Source of the DNA: Methylobacterium iners
GTDB lineage: Bacteria; Pseudomonadota; Alphaproteobacteria; Rhizobiales; Beijerinckiaceae
Reading direction: 5' to 3'
Assembly: GCF_022179305.1 (NCBI RefSeq)
Contig: NZ_BPQP01000056.1
Span: 1-64,000 of the forward strand
DNA length: 64,000 nucleotides
Shown: piece by piece, positions 17,391-25,601 of the stretch
How the letters are laid out: each line of letters starts with the position of its first letter
Position numbering within the stretch: the first letter of the stretch is position 1
Made by a program: the position numbers and the translations under genes
Notes under the pieces: generated by a model
The model's input: only the letters and a program-made list of their open reading frames with translations
What the model was told of the DNA's origin: nothing
Database searches by the model: none

Positions 17391-17864
17391 ATGATCTACT
17401 CGACCGCAACTGTCCTGGTGAACCCGGAGGGCGAGACACCGCTGAGCCGTGACCAAGCTTGGCAAGGCCTCGTCCTCAAGGCTCGTGACGCCCGCCAGTT
17501 CCTGCCGCCGGGGCTCTGCACACGCTGCGACGTGGTGGAAGAGAGTGGGACCCACATCGTTCGCGAGGCGACCATCGGCGGCGTCGACTTGCGCGAAATC
17601 ATCGCCTTCGAACCCGAGGAAAGGGTCACCTTCTTCCAGGCCACGGGGCCACGGGAAGGGGCCATCGTGAACGAGCTGTTCGAGGATGGCGCCGGCGCGC
17701 TGCAGCTTCGGTTTTACTGCTACCTTGGCCTGCGCGGAAAGGCGCCGGGCGGACCCGAGGAGCAGGCCGAGCAGGCGCAGTTCGACAGCGACAAGGGCTA
17801 CAAGGCCGCCCTGTTGTCGACGCTGAAGCGCACCCGCGAGTTGGTCGCCGTGGGCCGGCTCTGA
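17391..17864 (+). CDS. SRPBCC / AtaL-like (DUF1857) protein
   Basis: 157 residues. The sequence (ATVLVNPEGETPLSRDQAWQ, GLVLKARDARQFLPPGLCTR, REIIAFEPEERVTFFQATGP) matches the AtaL-like/DUF1857 group of START-fold proteins with a hydrophobic ligand pocket. Function unknown; homologues occur near oxidoreductases and LysR genes, as here. It follows the NmrA-like gene by 41 bases with GGAAGGACC before the ATG, so it is in the same operon. Confidence 0.88.
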   Translation: MIYSTATVLVNPEGETPLSRDQAWQGLVLKARDARQFLPPGLCTRCDVVEESGTHIVREATIGGVDLREIIAFEPEERVTFFQATGPREGAIVNELFEDGAGALQLRFYCYLGLRGKAPGGPEEQAEQAQFDSDKGYKAALLSTLKRTRELVAVGRL

Positions 17865-18226
17865 CAGTGCCAGGGGGCGAGCCGCATGGCCACCTCTGTC
17901 GAAGCAGCCGACCAGAGAGGGCGAGGCTCGTACCTCGCTCGAAGCAGTCCGGATTTTCGTTCATGGAGGCTGACGCCGCCCACCATGGGTAGTCCCGACT
18001 ATATGTCGATCCAAAACCGGTCGACCGCAAACCACTCATTTCCGCCTTAGGGCCAGGCGGAAGCTTACTACACATTTCCGAGCATGACGCAGCGTGGTGT
18101 TAACTCCGTCCGTTCACATCGGCGATCATGACGCGCTTAGCCCTTGGAGTATCGGTCTGGTCCTGCGGCTTTAGCCTGCTGTTTTACGTGAGCCTCATCT
18201 TGATCGACCGCTATGGCGGACACCTT
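17865..18226. other. Gap with no recognisable gene before the resolvase fragment
   Basis: About 360 bases with short frames only, none convincing, and A/T-richer than the flanks. A plus-strand frame at 18128-18499 opens with a hydrophobic stretch but overlaps the resolvase relic on the other strand and soon loses any coding character. Confidence 0.35.
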
Positions 18227-18388
18227 CTATGCGGACGTTGGATGAGGCCGCGAGCGTGCGGGGGTGACGTGCATGATGTAGGGCGCATCGAGGGCGCCAG
18301 TCCTTGTCCGCCTTGGGCTAAGCCGGGCGAGTTGGATGTCGAGATCCTGATCGAGCGTGCTGACACGGGCGTATCCGATGCGGACCAT
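18227..18388 (-). pseudogene. N-terminal fragment of a serine recombinase (Tn3-type resolvase/invertase)
   Basis: From ATG 18388 the frame reads MVRIGYARVSTLDQDLDIQL then ARL, the exact N-terminal signature of the resolvase/invertase family, with the catalytic serine in ARVSTLDQ. After about 23 residues the similarity stops abruptly: the next residues (SPRRTRTGALDAP) are unrelated and a TAG ends the frame after 53 codons. The remaining 130 or so residues, including the DNA-binding HTH, are missing. It is a mobile-element relic. Confidence 0.75.
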
Positions 18389-18602
18389 AGGCGGTCACCT
18401 CAGGGTGGCAGGCCCACCCCACAAACCACACCCGCAATAGTCATCGGCAGGTCGCCCAGACGCTCAAATGCCGTTCCTAGCCCAGCCATCCAATCGTAGC
18501 GCGCCTCCTGCTCTGCGGCCTGGGCCGTGGAGGAGAGGCCAACCCTGCACTAATTTTGTGCCTGAAACACCGCGTGGGGCCAATTACCGCCTTCGGAGAG
18601 CC

Positions 18603-19130
18603 ATGCACCTGCATCACCCCATTATCGTGCCGACGTTGATCGAGGCGTGGATTCTTGATCGCCTGAGTGTGGCTCCTACCGGCGACCGCGACAGGCCCAG
18701 CCTGCGCTTCTTCCGAAATCGCGACGTGGCATCCGTAATCGTCCAGGAAATGCAGGATGTTTGGGACAGAGGAGCAGATGCCGCTTTAGTGGCGAAGGAC
18801 GTTCGGCAGGGGTGCACCGTGGCGTTCGACCGCTTCGCCTTATCCTCGGCAATCCAGCTCATTTCCGTCCGCGAAGCGCGCGACGACCTTCGGGAAGACG
18901 AAGTGGAGTTGCGCGCACGCACGGATCTGACCCGCTTTCGTCAGCGGATCGAAACCATTCACTTGGACGACGAGGAGATCGACTTCTGGCTTGCCTTCTA
19001 TGGCAAGGGGCATCCAGACGATGACGGAACCGGGCGCTGGAGCACGGCAGTGCGCGGGGCTCTCGATGACCTTTATGCAGATCCAAGACGGATTCCCGCC
19101 GACAGGGCACCTCCAGCTAGGCACCGCTGA
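18603..19130 (+). CDS. Hypothetical protein
   Basis: 175 residues from ATG at 18603, which has CGGAGAG at a good distance. Acidic, soluble, mostly helical in appearance (VASVIVQEMQDVWDRGADAA, DDLREDEVELRARTDLTRFR, QRIETIHLDDEEIDFWLAFY). No family recognised. The frame also stays open upstream to about 18468, but that part looks non-coding. Codon third positions are G/C-rich, which supports translation. Confidence 0.55.
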   Translation: MHLHHPIIVPTLIEAWILDRLSVAPTGDRDRPSLRFFRNRDVASVIVQEMQDVWDRGADAALVAKDVRQGCTVAFDRFALSSAIQLISVREARDDLREDEVELRARTDLTRFRQRIETIHLDDEEIDFWLAFYGKGHPDDDGTGRWSTAVRGALDDLYADPRRIPADRAPPARHR

Positions 19131-19259
19131 GCACCATGACGGTCTCGTACAGCGGGTTCGATGGTGATTGAGGATGGTCGAGCGGAACGGCTGATCTGCC
19201 GGTGCTTCAAGGAGGAGCCAGGACTTGGGCTAGTGCGGAGTAATGGCAGGGTGGCAGCA

Positions 19260-19523
19260 ATGGACGATAATGCGACGCTGAGCCGGTTCGAACTTGTGGT
19301 TGCCGATCAGATCGTGTTTGCAAACTACCGCCGTCAGCCGGGTATCCTCGTCATCACCTATGTCTACGCACCTCCGCTATTACGCGGTACGGGCACGGCA
19401 GGTCGGTTGATGGAGGCTGTGGCCGTGCATGCGCGAGCAGAGGGTCTAAGAATTGTTGCACTATGTGGCTATGCTAGAGCATGGCTTCAGCGCCAACCCG
19501 AGCACCGTGACTTGCTAAATTGA
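19260..19523 (+). CDS. GNAT-fold N-acetyltransferase, YjdJ type (short)
   Basis: 87 residues from ATG at 19260. The order FELVVADQIVFANYRRQPGI, LVITYVYAPPLLRGTGTAGR, LMEAVAVHARAEGLRIVALC, then the tail QRQPEHRDLL is that of the 90-residue YjdJ/Gtt1-type GNAT proteins; the acetyl-CoA loop is RGTGTAG. The usual His before the tail proline (RHPE) is Gln here. The frame is open upstream to 19161 but the family begins at the chosen start. Substrate unknown. Confidence 0.8.
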   Translation: MDDNATLSRFELVVADQIVFANYRRQPGILVITYVYAPPLLRGTGTAGRLMEAVAVHARAEGLRIVALCGYARAWLQRQPEHRDLLN

Positions 19524-19729
19524 AGCACGCAGCGGTCACCACCTAAACAGGCGGGCTGATCGAGGTAGCTGGCGGGAACCCTCGACCAGCCCATCGCCGC
19601 TCTTAGGAAGTCGGGGCAAACCTTAGGGCGGCGGCCGACCGTATCCCTCGCCTGTTGATCGGCAGAGGTCGAGATTAGAAGGTCCGTTTCGGACACCGAC
19701 AACGGCTTATGATTGCGACTGCACCGGAC

Positions 19730-19885
19730 CTATCGTGCCCTGAGCAATGCGGGCTGAGCGCTGACGGCCTCTGCTTGTGTCGGCGTCACCGAGTGCACGA
19801 ACATCATGGCGGTGGCGACCGCCAGGATGATGGCGATGATGCGCCAAGGCTCGATGATGGGCGGCAGCTTCGTTTGGTCGGACAT
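19730..19885 (-). CDS. Small single-span membrane protein, 51 residues
   Basis: MSDQTKLPPIIEPWRIIAII followed by LAVATAMMFVHSVTPTQAEA gives one membrane segment (about residues 15-35) after a short polar, proline-rich start. ATG 19885 is preceded by AGGGAGCACC. No family recognised. Proteins of this plan are common and seldom annotated. Confidence 0.55.
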   Translation of the reverse strand: MSDQTKLPPIIEPWRIIAIILAVATAMMFVHSVTPTQAEAVSAQPALLRAR

Positions 19886-20439
19886 GAACCGGTGCTCCCT
19901 CATTGAGAGCGTTAGCAGACCGCCACATGGTAAACGCAACGTAAACGCTGCCGACGGATTGCCCGAACCCGAGCGTGCGTATCCTCTCTGGAAGATGCAA
20001 GCCAAGCAGTTGCCCGCAAGCCTGCTTACGAACGATTCTTGCCTCGCTGATCGATCAAAACTGCCTGTTGCCAGGGACCGGGAGCCTTATCAGTGCGGTG
20101 AGTGTAGCCAGACCAACAGCAAGGCCGCTTTTTGCCCTCCTAGGGTTCGTCACAAGCCCGCGCAACGCTGACGTGGCACGTCGATCCCTACGATCCCCTT
20201 GGCATTGGAGAGGCCGAGATCACCGCTTGTTCGGGCAAGCTGGACCGCAAGCGAATGGTCCAGCGGCTTATCACGGGGCGTCGGCAATCAATCCTTAGGT
20301 CGGCTGCCGGGGCGACCGTCCGATGAAGTCCGGCAGCGTGCGCTGCAAGCCGCTACTAAATGTGGGCTATACTGTGGGGCTGCCAAATCGCTGAACCGAA
20401 AAACGGCTAACCGAACAACGACTTAGCAAAAAACAATGG
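19886..20439. other. Gap between small membrane-protein gene and tRNA-Ser, no intact gene
   Basis: About 550 bases. A plus-strand frame near 20171-20325 (WHVDPYDPLGIGEAEITACS) looks briefly protein-like but has no clear start and no family. No integrase motif was found, although this is where one would sit if an element had entered the tRNA gene. Confidence 0.4.
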
Positions 20440-20528
20440 CGGAGACGGAGGGATTCGAACCCTCGATACCCCTTTCGGGGTATGCTCATTTAGCAAACGA
20501 GTGCCTTCAGCCGCTCGGCCACGTCTCC
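20440..20528 (-). tRNA. tRNA-Ser (GCT anticodon)
   Basis: 89 bases. The acceptor arms GGAGACG (20528-20522) and CGTCTCC (20447-20441) pair perfectly; the T arm has GGGTTCGAATCCC; the anticodon loop reads TTGCTAA, giving GCT for AGC/AGU serine codons. A long variable arm (ATACCCCGAAAGGGGTAT) marks a class II tRNA. Discriminator base is G, as expected for serine. CCA is not encoded. Confidence 0.97.
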
Positions 20529-20541
20529 GTAGGCCTTGGCT

Positions 20542-21360
20542 CTAGGATTTCGCGGGGGGTGGGTCAACCCGGTTCGCGGGGGCCGAGGCGGGGCGCAGGG
20601 TCTTGCGCCGCTCGTAGTGCTTGGCCACCCGCAGGTGGCGGGAGATGGCGTAGTTCATCGCCGTCAGGAAGCCGTAGACGCCGCGCACGAAGTGGCGGCG
20701 GCCGAGATAGGCCTTGAGGAAGTTCGCCGGCAGCTCGACGAAGATCCGCCAGGTCGGAATCGCCACCCCGCGTGCGGCGAGGTCGTCCGCCTGCTGGTCG
20801 GAATAGCGGTTGAGCTTGTCGAGCTGGTCGCCGAGCGAGCGCACCGAGAAGTGGTGGATGACGCCCGGCAGCCGCCCCATCGTGGCGCCCGGCATCAGCT
20901 CCACGCGGTCGTGGACGGGGGAGGGCGAGTAGCGCCCGCGATCCTTCCGGTAGAGCCGCACGGGCGTGAGGGTGTAGGCCCAGGGATGGGGCCGCCGCTC
21001 GCCGGGGAAGATCTCGGCGATGCCGATGCGATAGGCCGGGTGGGTCGGCTCGCCCCGGGCGAAGACGGCGCGGACGGCCTCGACGAGGTCGGGCGGGACG
21101 ACCTCGTCGGCATCGAGGTTCAGGAGCCAGACGTGCCGGCACTCCTCCTCGGCGAAGCGCTTCTGCGGGCCGTAGCCGGGCCAGTCGTTGTGGATCACCC
21201 GGGCGCCGAGGGACGCCGCGAGCGCCTGCGTCCCGTCGGTCGAGCCCGAATCCACCACGATGAGGTCATCGGTGAGCGCGCGCACCGCCGCGATGGTCGC
21301 GCCGATCCGGTCCGCCTCGTTGCGGGCGATGATGAAGACGGAGAGGGGAAGCGGCGCCAT
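20542..21360 (-). CDS. Glycosyltransferase family 2 (WaaE/KdtX/LgtF type)
   Basis: 272 residues from ATG 21360. GT2 landmarks: LSVFIIARNEADRIGATIAA, DLIVVDSGSTDGTQALAASL, and the DxD-type metal site in WLLNLDADEVVPPDLVEAV. The C-terminal third (HHFSVRSLGDQLDKLNRYSD, FLKAYLGRRHFVRGVYGFLT) is typical of the LPS core transferases WaaE/KdtX/LgtF, which add a sugar to the inner core of lipopolysaccharide at the cytoplasmic face. It lies 13 bases after the tRNA gene and 44 bases after the acyl-CoA synthetase gene, same strand. Confidence 0.9.
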   Translation of the reverse strand: MAPLPLSVFIIARNEADRIGATIAAVRALTDDLIVVDSGSTDGTQALAASLGARVIHNDWPGYGPQKRFAEEECRHVWLLNLDADEVVPPDLVEAVRAVFARGEPTHPAYRIGIAEIFPGERRPHPWAYTLTPVRLYRKDRGRYSPSPVHDRVELMPGATMGRLPGVIHHFSVRSLGDQLDKLNRYSDQQADDLAARGVAIPTWRIFVELPANFLKAYLGRRHFVRGVYGFLTAMNYAISRHLRVAKHYERRKTLRPASAPANRVDPPPAKS

Positions 21361-21404
21361 GGCGGCGGAGGTACCGGGCGCGGGCGTAGCCGACAAGGCG
21401 GCGC

Positions 21405-22946
21405 TCAGGCCTGCGTCGCGGCGAGGCGCTTGCGCTGGATCTTGCCGTTGGCGGTCCGGGGCAGGGCGTCGAGGAAGCGGATCGCGCGGGGGGCCTTGTA
21501 GGCGGCGAGCCGCTCGGCGCACCAGGCGATCAGATCATCCTCGCCGGCGCTCGCGCCGGGCTTTAGCACCACGAAGGCGGCGATCACGCGCACGCCGGCG
21601 CCGACGGCGAGTTCCGCCACGCCCACCTCGGCGACGTCGGGATGGGCGCCGACCACCCCCTCGACCTCGTTCGGCGAGACGCGGTAGCCCATCGCGTTCA
21701 TGAGGTCGTCGGCGCGGCCGTGAAACCAGACGTAGCCGTCCGGGTCGAGGCTCGCGCGGTCGCCGCCGACGAACCACTCGCCGCGCATCACGGCGGCCTC
21801 CTCCTCCGGGCGGTTCCAGTAGCCGAGCATCAGCCCGGGCTCGGACCGGTGGATGGCGAGGAGGCCGGTCTCGCCCCGGGGCAGGGGCTCGCCGGCCTCG
21901 GACAGGATCGCGACGCGGCGCCCGGGCTGGGGCTTGCCCGGCGAGCCCGGACGCACCGGAACGGTCGGGCCGCTCGACACGTAGGTGGAGATCTCGCTCA
22001 TGCCGAGCGCTTCGTAGAGGGGCTTGCCGGTGGCGGCCTCCCACTCGGCGAGGAGGTCGGGGGGAAGCGCCTCGCCGGCGGTGACGCCGTGGCGCAGCCG
22101 CGACAGGTCGTGATCGCTGAGCGCGGCGTATTTCAGGATGCGGCGGTAGAGGCTCGGTACGGCGGCGAACAGCGTCGCTCCTTCAGAGGCGATGAGCGCG
22201 GGCCAGATCGCCGGGTCGCGGGGACCCTCGTAGAGGATCGCCGTCGCCCCGCAGGCCCAGGGGTCCGCGATACCGACGCCGAGGGTGTAGGTCCAGTTCA
22301 TCGTGCCGGCGTGGAGCATCACGTCCGACTCGGTGAGGCCGAGCCAATGGGCGTGCATGGGCCGGCGCCCCCACACGGCACGGTGGGCGTGGAGCACACC
22401 CTTCGGCCGGCTCGTGGTCCCGGAGGTGTAGACGAGGGTCGCGGGATCGTCGGCCGCCGTGTCGGCGTAGGCGGGAAGGGGGCGGCCCCCCTTCATCCGG
22501 GCGATGTCGACGGACCTGAGAACGATCCGCGATCCGCCGGATTCCACAGGGAGGCCGTCGCCCGCGACGATGATCGCGGCCGCGGAATCCTCTGCGATGA
22601 AGGCGGCCTCCGCGGGCGTGAGCTGGGCCGAGGAGGGCAGGGCGACCAGACCCGCCGCGATGGCGGCGAAGTAGACGAGGGCGTAGTCGGCCTCGTTGCC
22701 CATTCGGATCATGACCCGCGCGCCGGGCTCGGGGGCGAGTTCGACGAGGCCGGCGGCGATGGACAGCACCGCGTCCTCGACCTCGGCGAAGCCGTAGCGG
22801 TCGGCCCGGCCCGCCTCGCCCACCATCACGAGTGCTGTCTTGCCGGCGCGCAGGCGGGCGTTCTCCGCAAGGCAGTGACGGGCGGCGTTGAAGCGCCGGG
22901 GCGCGGCGTCGGGGGAGGACAAGGTTCGGCGAGCGCTCCGCGGCAT
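21405..22946 (-). CDS. AMP-dependent acyl-CoA synthetase (benzoate-CoA-ligase-like)
   Basis: 513 residues. Adenylate-forming enzyme: P-loop VYTSGTTSRPKGVLHAHRAV, the adenine-site region YEALGMSEISTYVSSGPTVP, the hinge VWFHGRADDLMNAMGYRVSP, and the catalytic Lys in RTANGKIQRKRL. It activates a carboxylic acid to its CoA thioester in the cytoplasm. Layout and length recall the 4-chlorobenzoate/benzoate-CoA ligase and medium-chain synthetase group; the acid is not predictable. Co-directional with the glycosyltransferase gene downstream. Confidence 0.92.
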   Translation of the reverse strand: MPRSARRTLSSPDAAPRRFNAARHCLAENARLRAGKTALVMVGEAGRADRYGFAEVEDAVLSIAAGLVELAPEPGARVMIRMGNEADYALVYFAAIAAGLVALPSSAQLTPAEAAFIAEDSAAAIIVAGDGLPVESGGSRIVLRSVDIARMKGGRPLPAYADTAADDPATLVYTSGTTSRPKGVLHAHRAVWGRRPMHAHWLGLTESDVMLHAGTMNWTYTLGVGIADPWACGATAILYEGPRDPAIWPALIASEGATLFAAVPSLYRRILKYAALSDHDLSRLRHGVTAGEALPPDLLAEWEAATGKPLYEALGMSEISTYVSSGPTVPVRPGSPGKPQPGRRVAILSEAGEPLPRGETGLLAIHRSEPGLMLGYWNRPEEEAAVMRGEWFVGGDRASLDPDGYVWFHGRADDLMNAMGYRVSPNEVEGVVGAHPDVAEVGVAELAVGAGVRVIAAFVVLKPGASAGEDDLIAWCAERLAAYKAPRAIRFLDALPRTANGKIQRKRLAATQA

Positions 22947-22961
22947 CTCGCGCCAGGCATG

Positions 22962-23003
22962 ACGAAACGCGCGGCCGGCGCAAGGGCCGGCCGCGCGTTT
23001 CGT
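22962..23003 (-). terminator. Strong hairpin terminator after the chemoreceptor gene
   Basis: A perfect 17-base-pair stem: ACGAAACGCGCGGCCGG at 22962-22978 pairs with its complement at 22987-23003 around an 8-base loop. It lies 29 bases past the stop of the minus-strand chemoreceptor gene and ahead of the acyl-CoA synthetase gene. The minus-strand 3' arm ends GTTTCGT, moderately T-rich. Confidence 0.8.
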
Positions 23004-23031
23004 TTCGTCGCCTATTCGGGCGTCCGGGTTC

Positions 23032-24405
23032 TCAGCGGTTCATCTCGGCGGCAGCCTGGAGCATCGCCTTCATGGCGTCGGTGGCCTCGCGGTAGGCCGG
23101 GGTGCCGACGTCCCAGTTGTTGGCGGCCACCGCGGCGACCATGCGGTCCGCCTCGCGCAGGGCGATGCGCTCGGCATCGGCGAGGCGGTTGAGGGCCGGG
23201 TGGTCGCGGTAGGCGCCGTTGCGGAGCTCCGTGCAGATGCTGTAGCCGGCCTGACCGTTCATCGTCGCCGCGCCCTTCTCGGCCGGCGCGAGGCCGACGA
23301 GGATGCGGGCGAGCTTGCGCTTCCACACGCCGATATCGGCCGCGAGGCGGACGAGCGCGTAGTCGCTCATGTTGCGGCCGCCGGCTTCGAGGGCGGTCTG
23401 GCCCGCAGCCTCGGCCTTGACGAGGCGCGTGGTGATCTTCTCGATCTCCTCATGCGTCTTGGCGGCCTTGCCGGCGATGCTCTGGACGCTCGTCGAGATC
23501 TCCGCCGTGGCCGAGCGCTGCTGGCCGAGCATCTGCGAGATCGCCTGGTTCAGGTTGCTCGCGTGCGAGATGCGCTCGTTCGTCTGCGCGACCCGGGTCT
23601 CGAGCTGGTCGACGATCGCCCGGCCCGTGTTGACGGCGCCGCGGCTCTCGCCGACCGCCTCGGAGATCGAGCCCATCTCGGTGGTCAGCGTGCTCAGGAG
23701 CGCACGGATCTCGCCCGTGGACTTGGCGGTCTGGGCGGAGAGCGACTTCACCTCGGCCGCGACGACCGAGAAGCCGCGGCCCGCCTCGCCGGCGCGGGCC
23801 GCCTCGATGGTGGCGTTGAGCGCGAGAAGGTTGGTCTGGGCGGAGATCGATGCGATGGCCGTGGCCATGACCTCGATCTGCGAGATCGCGCGCTCCAGGA
23901 CGACGACCCGGTTGGCGATCTGCGAGGTGCGGGTGTCGATCTCCATCATGGCCGAACGGGCCTGCTGGCCGTCGCCGACGCAGGCCTGCATCGCGGTCAG
24001 CGCGTCCTGCGCGACGGTGACGACCGTGTCGGAGGTCTGCGACACCTCGGCGATCGAGGCGGCCATCTCCTCGGTGGCGCCGGCGATCGTCTGGGTCGAG
24101 CGGGCGACCTCGCCGACGTCGTAGGTCATCCAGCCGATGTTGATGGCGGCTTCCGAGGCTTCCTTGGCAATATCGGCCATGTTGCCGAGGTTGCGCCGCT
24201 TCTCCGTCTCGCGGCTGCTCATCAGCTGCTGGAGCGCGGTCTTCAGCACCCCGTCCGGAAGGTCGAGCGCCTGGAGGTTCTGGCTCGCCATCAAGGCCTC
24301 GACGGCCTTGGCGAGACGGACCTCGTCCAGGTCCGCACGTTGGACGGCGCCGGCGGTGACCGAAGGCGAGTCCTTGCGTGCGCGTCCTAGGGAGAGCCCG
24401 ATCAT
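23032..24405 (-). CDS. Soluble methyl-accepting chemotaxis protein with degenerate CZB-like C-terminal domain
   Basis: 457 residues, no membrane segment. The signalling hairpin tip is clear near residues 190-230: [40 protein letters not shown]. After the receptor coil comes a 100-residue domain ([40 protein letters not shown]) whose spacing recalls the zinc-binding CZB domain of soluble receptors, but the first His and the Cys-x-x-Gly pattern are not in place. The N-terminal 90 residues are an unassigned helical region. It should signal to CheA/CheW from the cytoplasm. Single transcription unit with a strong terminator. Confidence 0.92.
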   Translation of the reverse strand: MIGLSLGRARKDSPSVTAGAVQRADLDEVRLAKAVEALMASQNLQALDLPDGVLKTALQQLMSSRETEKRRNLGNMADIAKEASEAAINIGWMTYDVGEVARSTQTIAGATEEMAASIAEVSQTSDTVVTVAQDALTAMQACVGDGQQARSAMMEIDTRTSQIANRVVVLERAISQIEVMATAIASISAQTNLLALNATIEAARAGEAGRGFSVVAAEVKSLSAQTAKSTGEIRALLSTLTTEMGSISEAVGESRGAVNTGRAIVDQLETRVAQTNERISHASNLNQAISQMLGQQRSATAEISTSVQSIAGKAAKTHEEIEKITTRLVKAEAAGQTALEAGGRNMSDYALVRLAADIGVWKRKLARILVGLAPAEKGAATMNGQAGYSICTELRNGAYRDHPALNRLADAERIALREADRMVAAVAANNWDVGTPAYREATDAMKAMLQAAAEMNR

Positions 24406-24726
24406 TGGGGTAACATCCTTGTGAGTAACTCAGCGAGAGTTAGTCACGGCGACTTAACATCCCCTTATCGTTCGATGGCTTTTTCAGCGCAGACGGCCGC
24501 AAATGCATCGCGCGGCGAACACTGCATCCAGGGGAGCGCGGCGCGATGCGCCGTTCCGCCGCGCAAGGACACGGCGCGCCGATGTCTGTGAATACCGGCC
24601 CGATACTGCTTTCGAGTTGTGCGGCGCTTCGGAGGACAGTCGCAGTTTGCGGCGGACAATGCCATCCGTGACGGATCGATACTGCCGTGGGTGGCGCGAT
24701 GACCGCAGGTCCGGCCGTGGAAGCTC
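24406..24726. other. 321-base gap between chemoreceptor and sigma factor genes
   Basis: No gene. It must carry the chemoreceptor promoter (minus strand, near 24410-24470, where the sequence is A/T-richer). Short frames crossing it are not coding. Confidence 0.4.
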
Positions 24727-25461
24727 TCAGCGATTGCTCTCGGCCAGCGCCGAGAGCGTGACGCGATCGACGCCGACCTCCGCCGCGTCGTAGCCCAGCA
24801 GGCTCGCGAGCTGCTCGCGGGCGCGCCAGACGCGGCTCTTCACCGTGCCGATCCTGCAGCTCATCACCGCCGCGGCCTCCTCGTAGCTTAGGTTCTCGAC
24901 CGCGACGAGCACCAGCGCCTGGCGCATCGGCGCCGGCAGCCGCGCGAGGGCGGCCTCCGCGTCCTGGAGGTCGAGATGGCCACTCTGGGCCGGAAGCGCG
25001 ACCAGGCGCCCGGCGTGATCGCCGTCGGTGTCGGGCACCTCCCGGCCGTGGCGGCGATGCGCGGTGTAGAAGGCGTTGCGCATGATCGTGAAGAGCCAGG
25101 CGCCGAGATTGGTGCCGGGCTCGAACCGCGCGCGGCTGCGCCAGGCCCGCAGGAGGGTGTCCTGGACGAGGTCGTCGGCCATCGCCGCGTTCTTGGTCAG
25201 CGACATCGCGAAATGGTGCAGGCTCGGCACCGCGGCGATGAAGTCGTCCTGGAAGGCCTTGGCATCCTTCTCGCCGAGCGACGCCAGGGCCCGCTCCAGG
25301 CGGGCGATCAGCTTGGCCAGCCCGTCGGACGGCGGCACGTCCGTCAGTTCCGCGTAGGCCTCGCCCAGCGAGACGCCGAGGTGTCGCCGGATCGACTCGG
25401 GAAGTGGCGATACGGTCGCGGTTGCATGGGCATCCGTAGAGGGACCGTATCGCTCCGCCAT
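24727..25461 (-). CDS. EcfG-family general stress sigma factor with NepR-like N-terminal domain (NepR-EcfG fusion)
   Basis: 244 residues, about 60 longer than ordinary EcfG. Residues from about 75 on are the ECF sigma: sigma-2 region FQDDFIAAVPSLHHFAMSLT, AADDLVQDTLLRAWR-like segment (AMADDLVQDTLLRAWRSRAR), GAWLFTIMRNAFYTAHRR, and sigma-4 region LPAPMRQALVLVAVENLSYE, EAAAVMSCRIGTVKSRVWRA. Residues 22-60 (IRRHLGVSLGEAYAELTDVP, PSDGLAKLIARLERAL) follow the NepR anti-sigma consensus (LG-x-x-L-x-x-x-Y-x-x-L, P-x-x-x-L-x-x-L-I-x-x-L-E). In Alphaproteobacteria free NepR holds EcfG until phosphorylated PhyR removes it. Here both seem to be in one chain, next to an HWE kinase. Confidence 0.9.
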   Translation of the reverse strand: MAERYGPSTDAHATATVSPLPESIRRHLGVSLGEAYAELTDVPPSDGLAKLIARLERALASLGEKDAKAFQDDFIAAVPSLHHFAMSLTKNAAMADDLVQDTLLRAWRSRARFEPGTNLGAWLFTIMRNAFYTAHRRHGREVPDTDGDHAGRLVALPAQSGHLDLQDAEAALARLPAPMRQALVLVAVENLSYEEAAAVMSCRIGTVKSRVWRAREQLASLLGYDAAEVGVDRVTLSALAESNR

Positions 25462-25601
25462 CGTTCCTCGCCGTTATAATTGTGTCGCCCCTGCCGCTGA
25501 GCAGCGCCGGCGCGCGACCTTTCTGGCGCAGCCACGACAACTTCGCCTCAACATAGGTTACGGTCGCGCTGTGCGTCTCAACCGCAGCCCTGATCTGCCG
25601 C

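Noticed and set aside
18128-18499. Plus-strand frame with a hydrophobic start (123 codons)
   Set aside because: It overlaps the resolvase fragment on the opposite strand, loses protein-like character after 35 residues, and has no convincing ribosome site.
19886-20439. Integrase gene or duplicated tRNA end next to tRNA-Ser
   Set aside because: Read in all frames by eye; no tyrosine-recombinase motif and no second copy of the tRNA 3' end found. The island idea is kept only on composition and content.
20436-20717. Plus-strand frame starting at ATGGCGGAGACGG
   Set aside because: It runs through the tRNA-Ser gene and then antisense to the glycosyltransferase gene; a well-known false call over tRNA-Ser.
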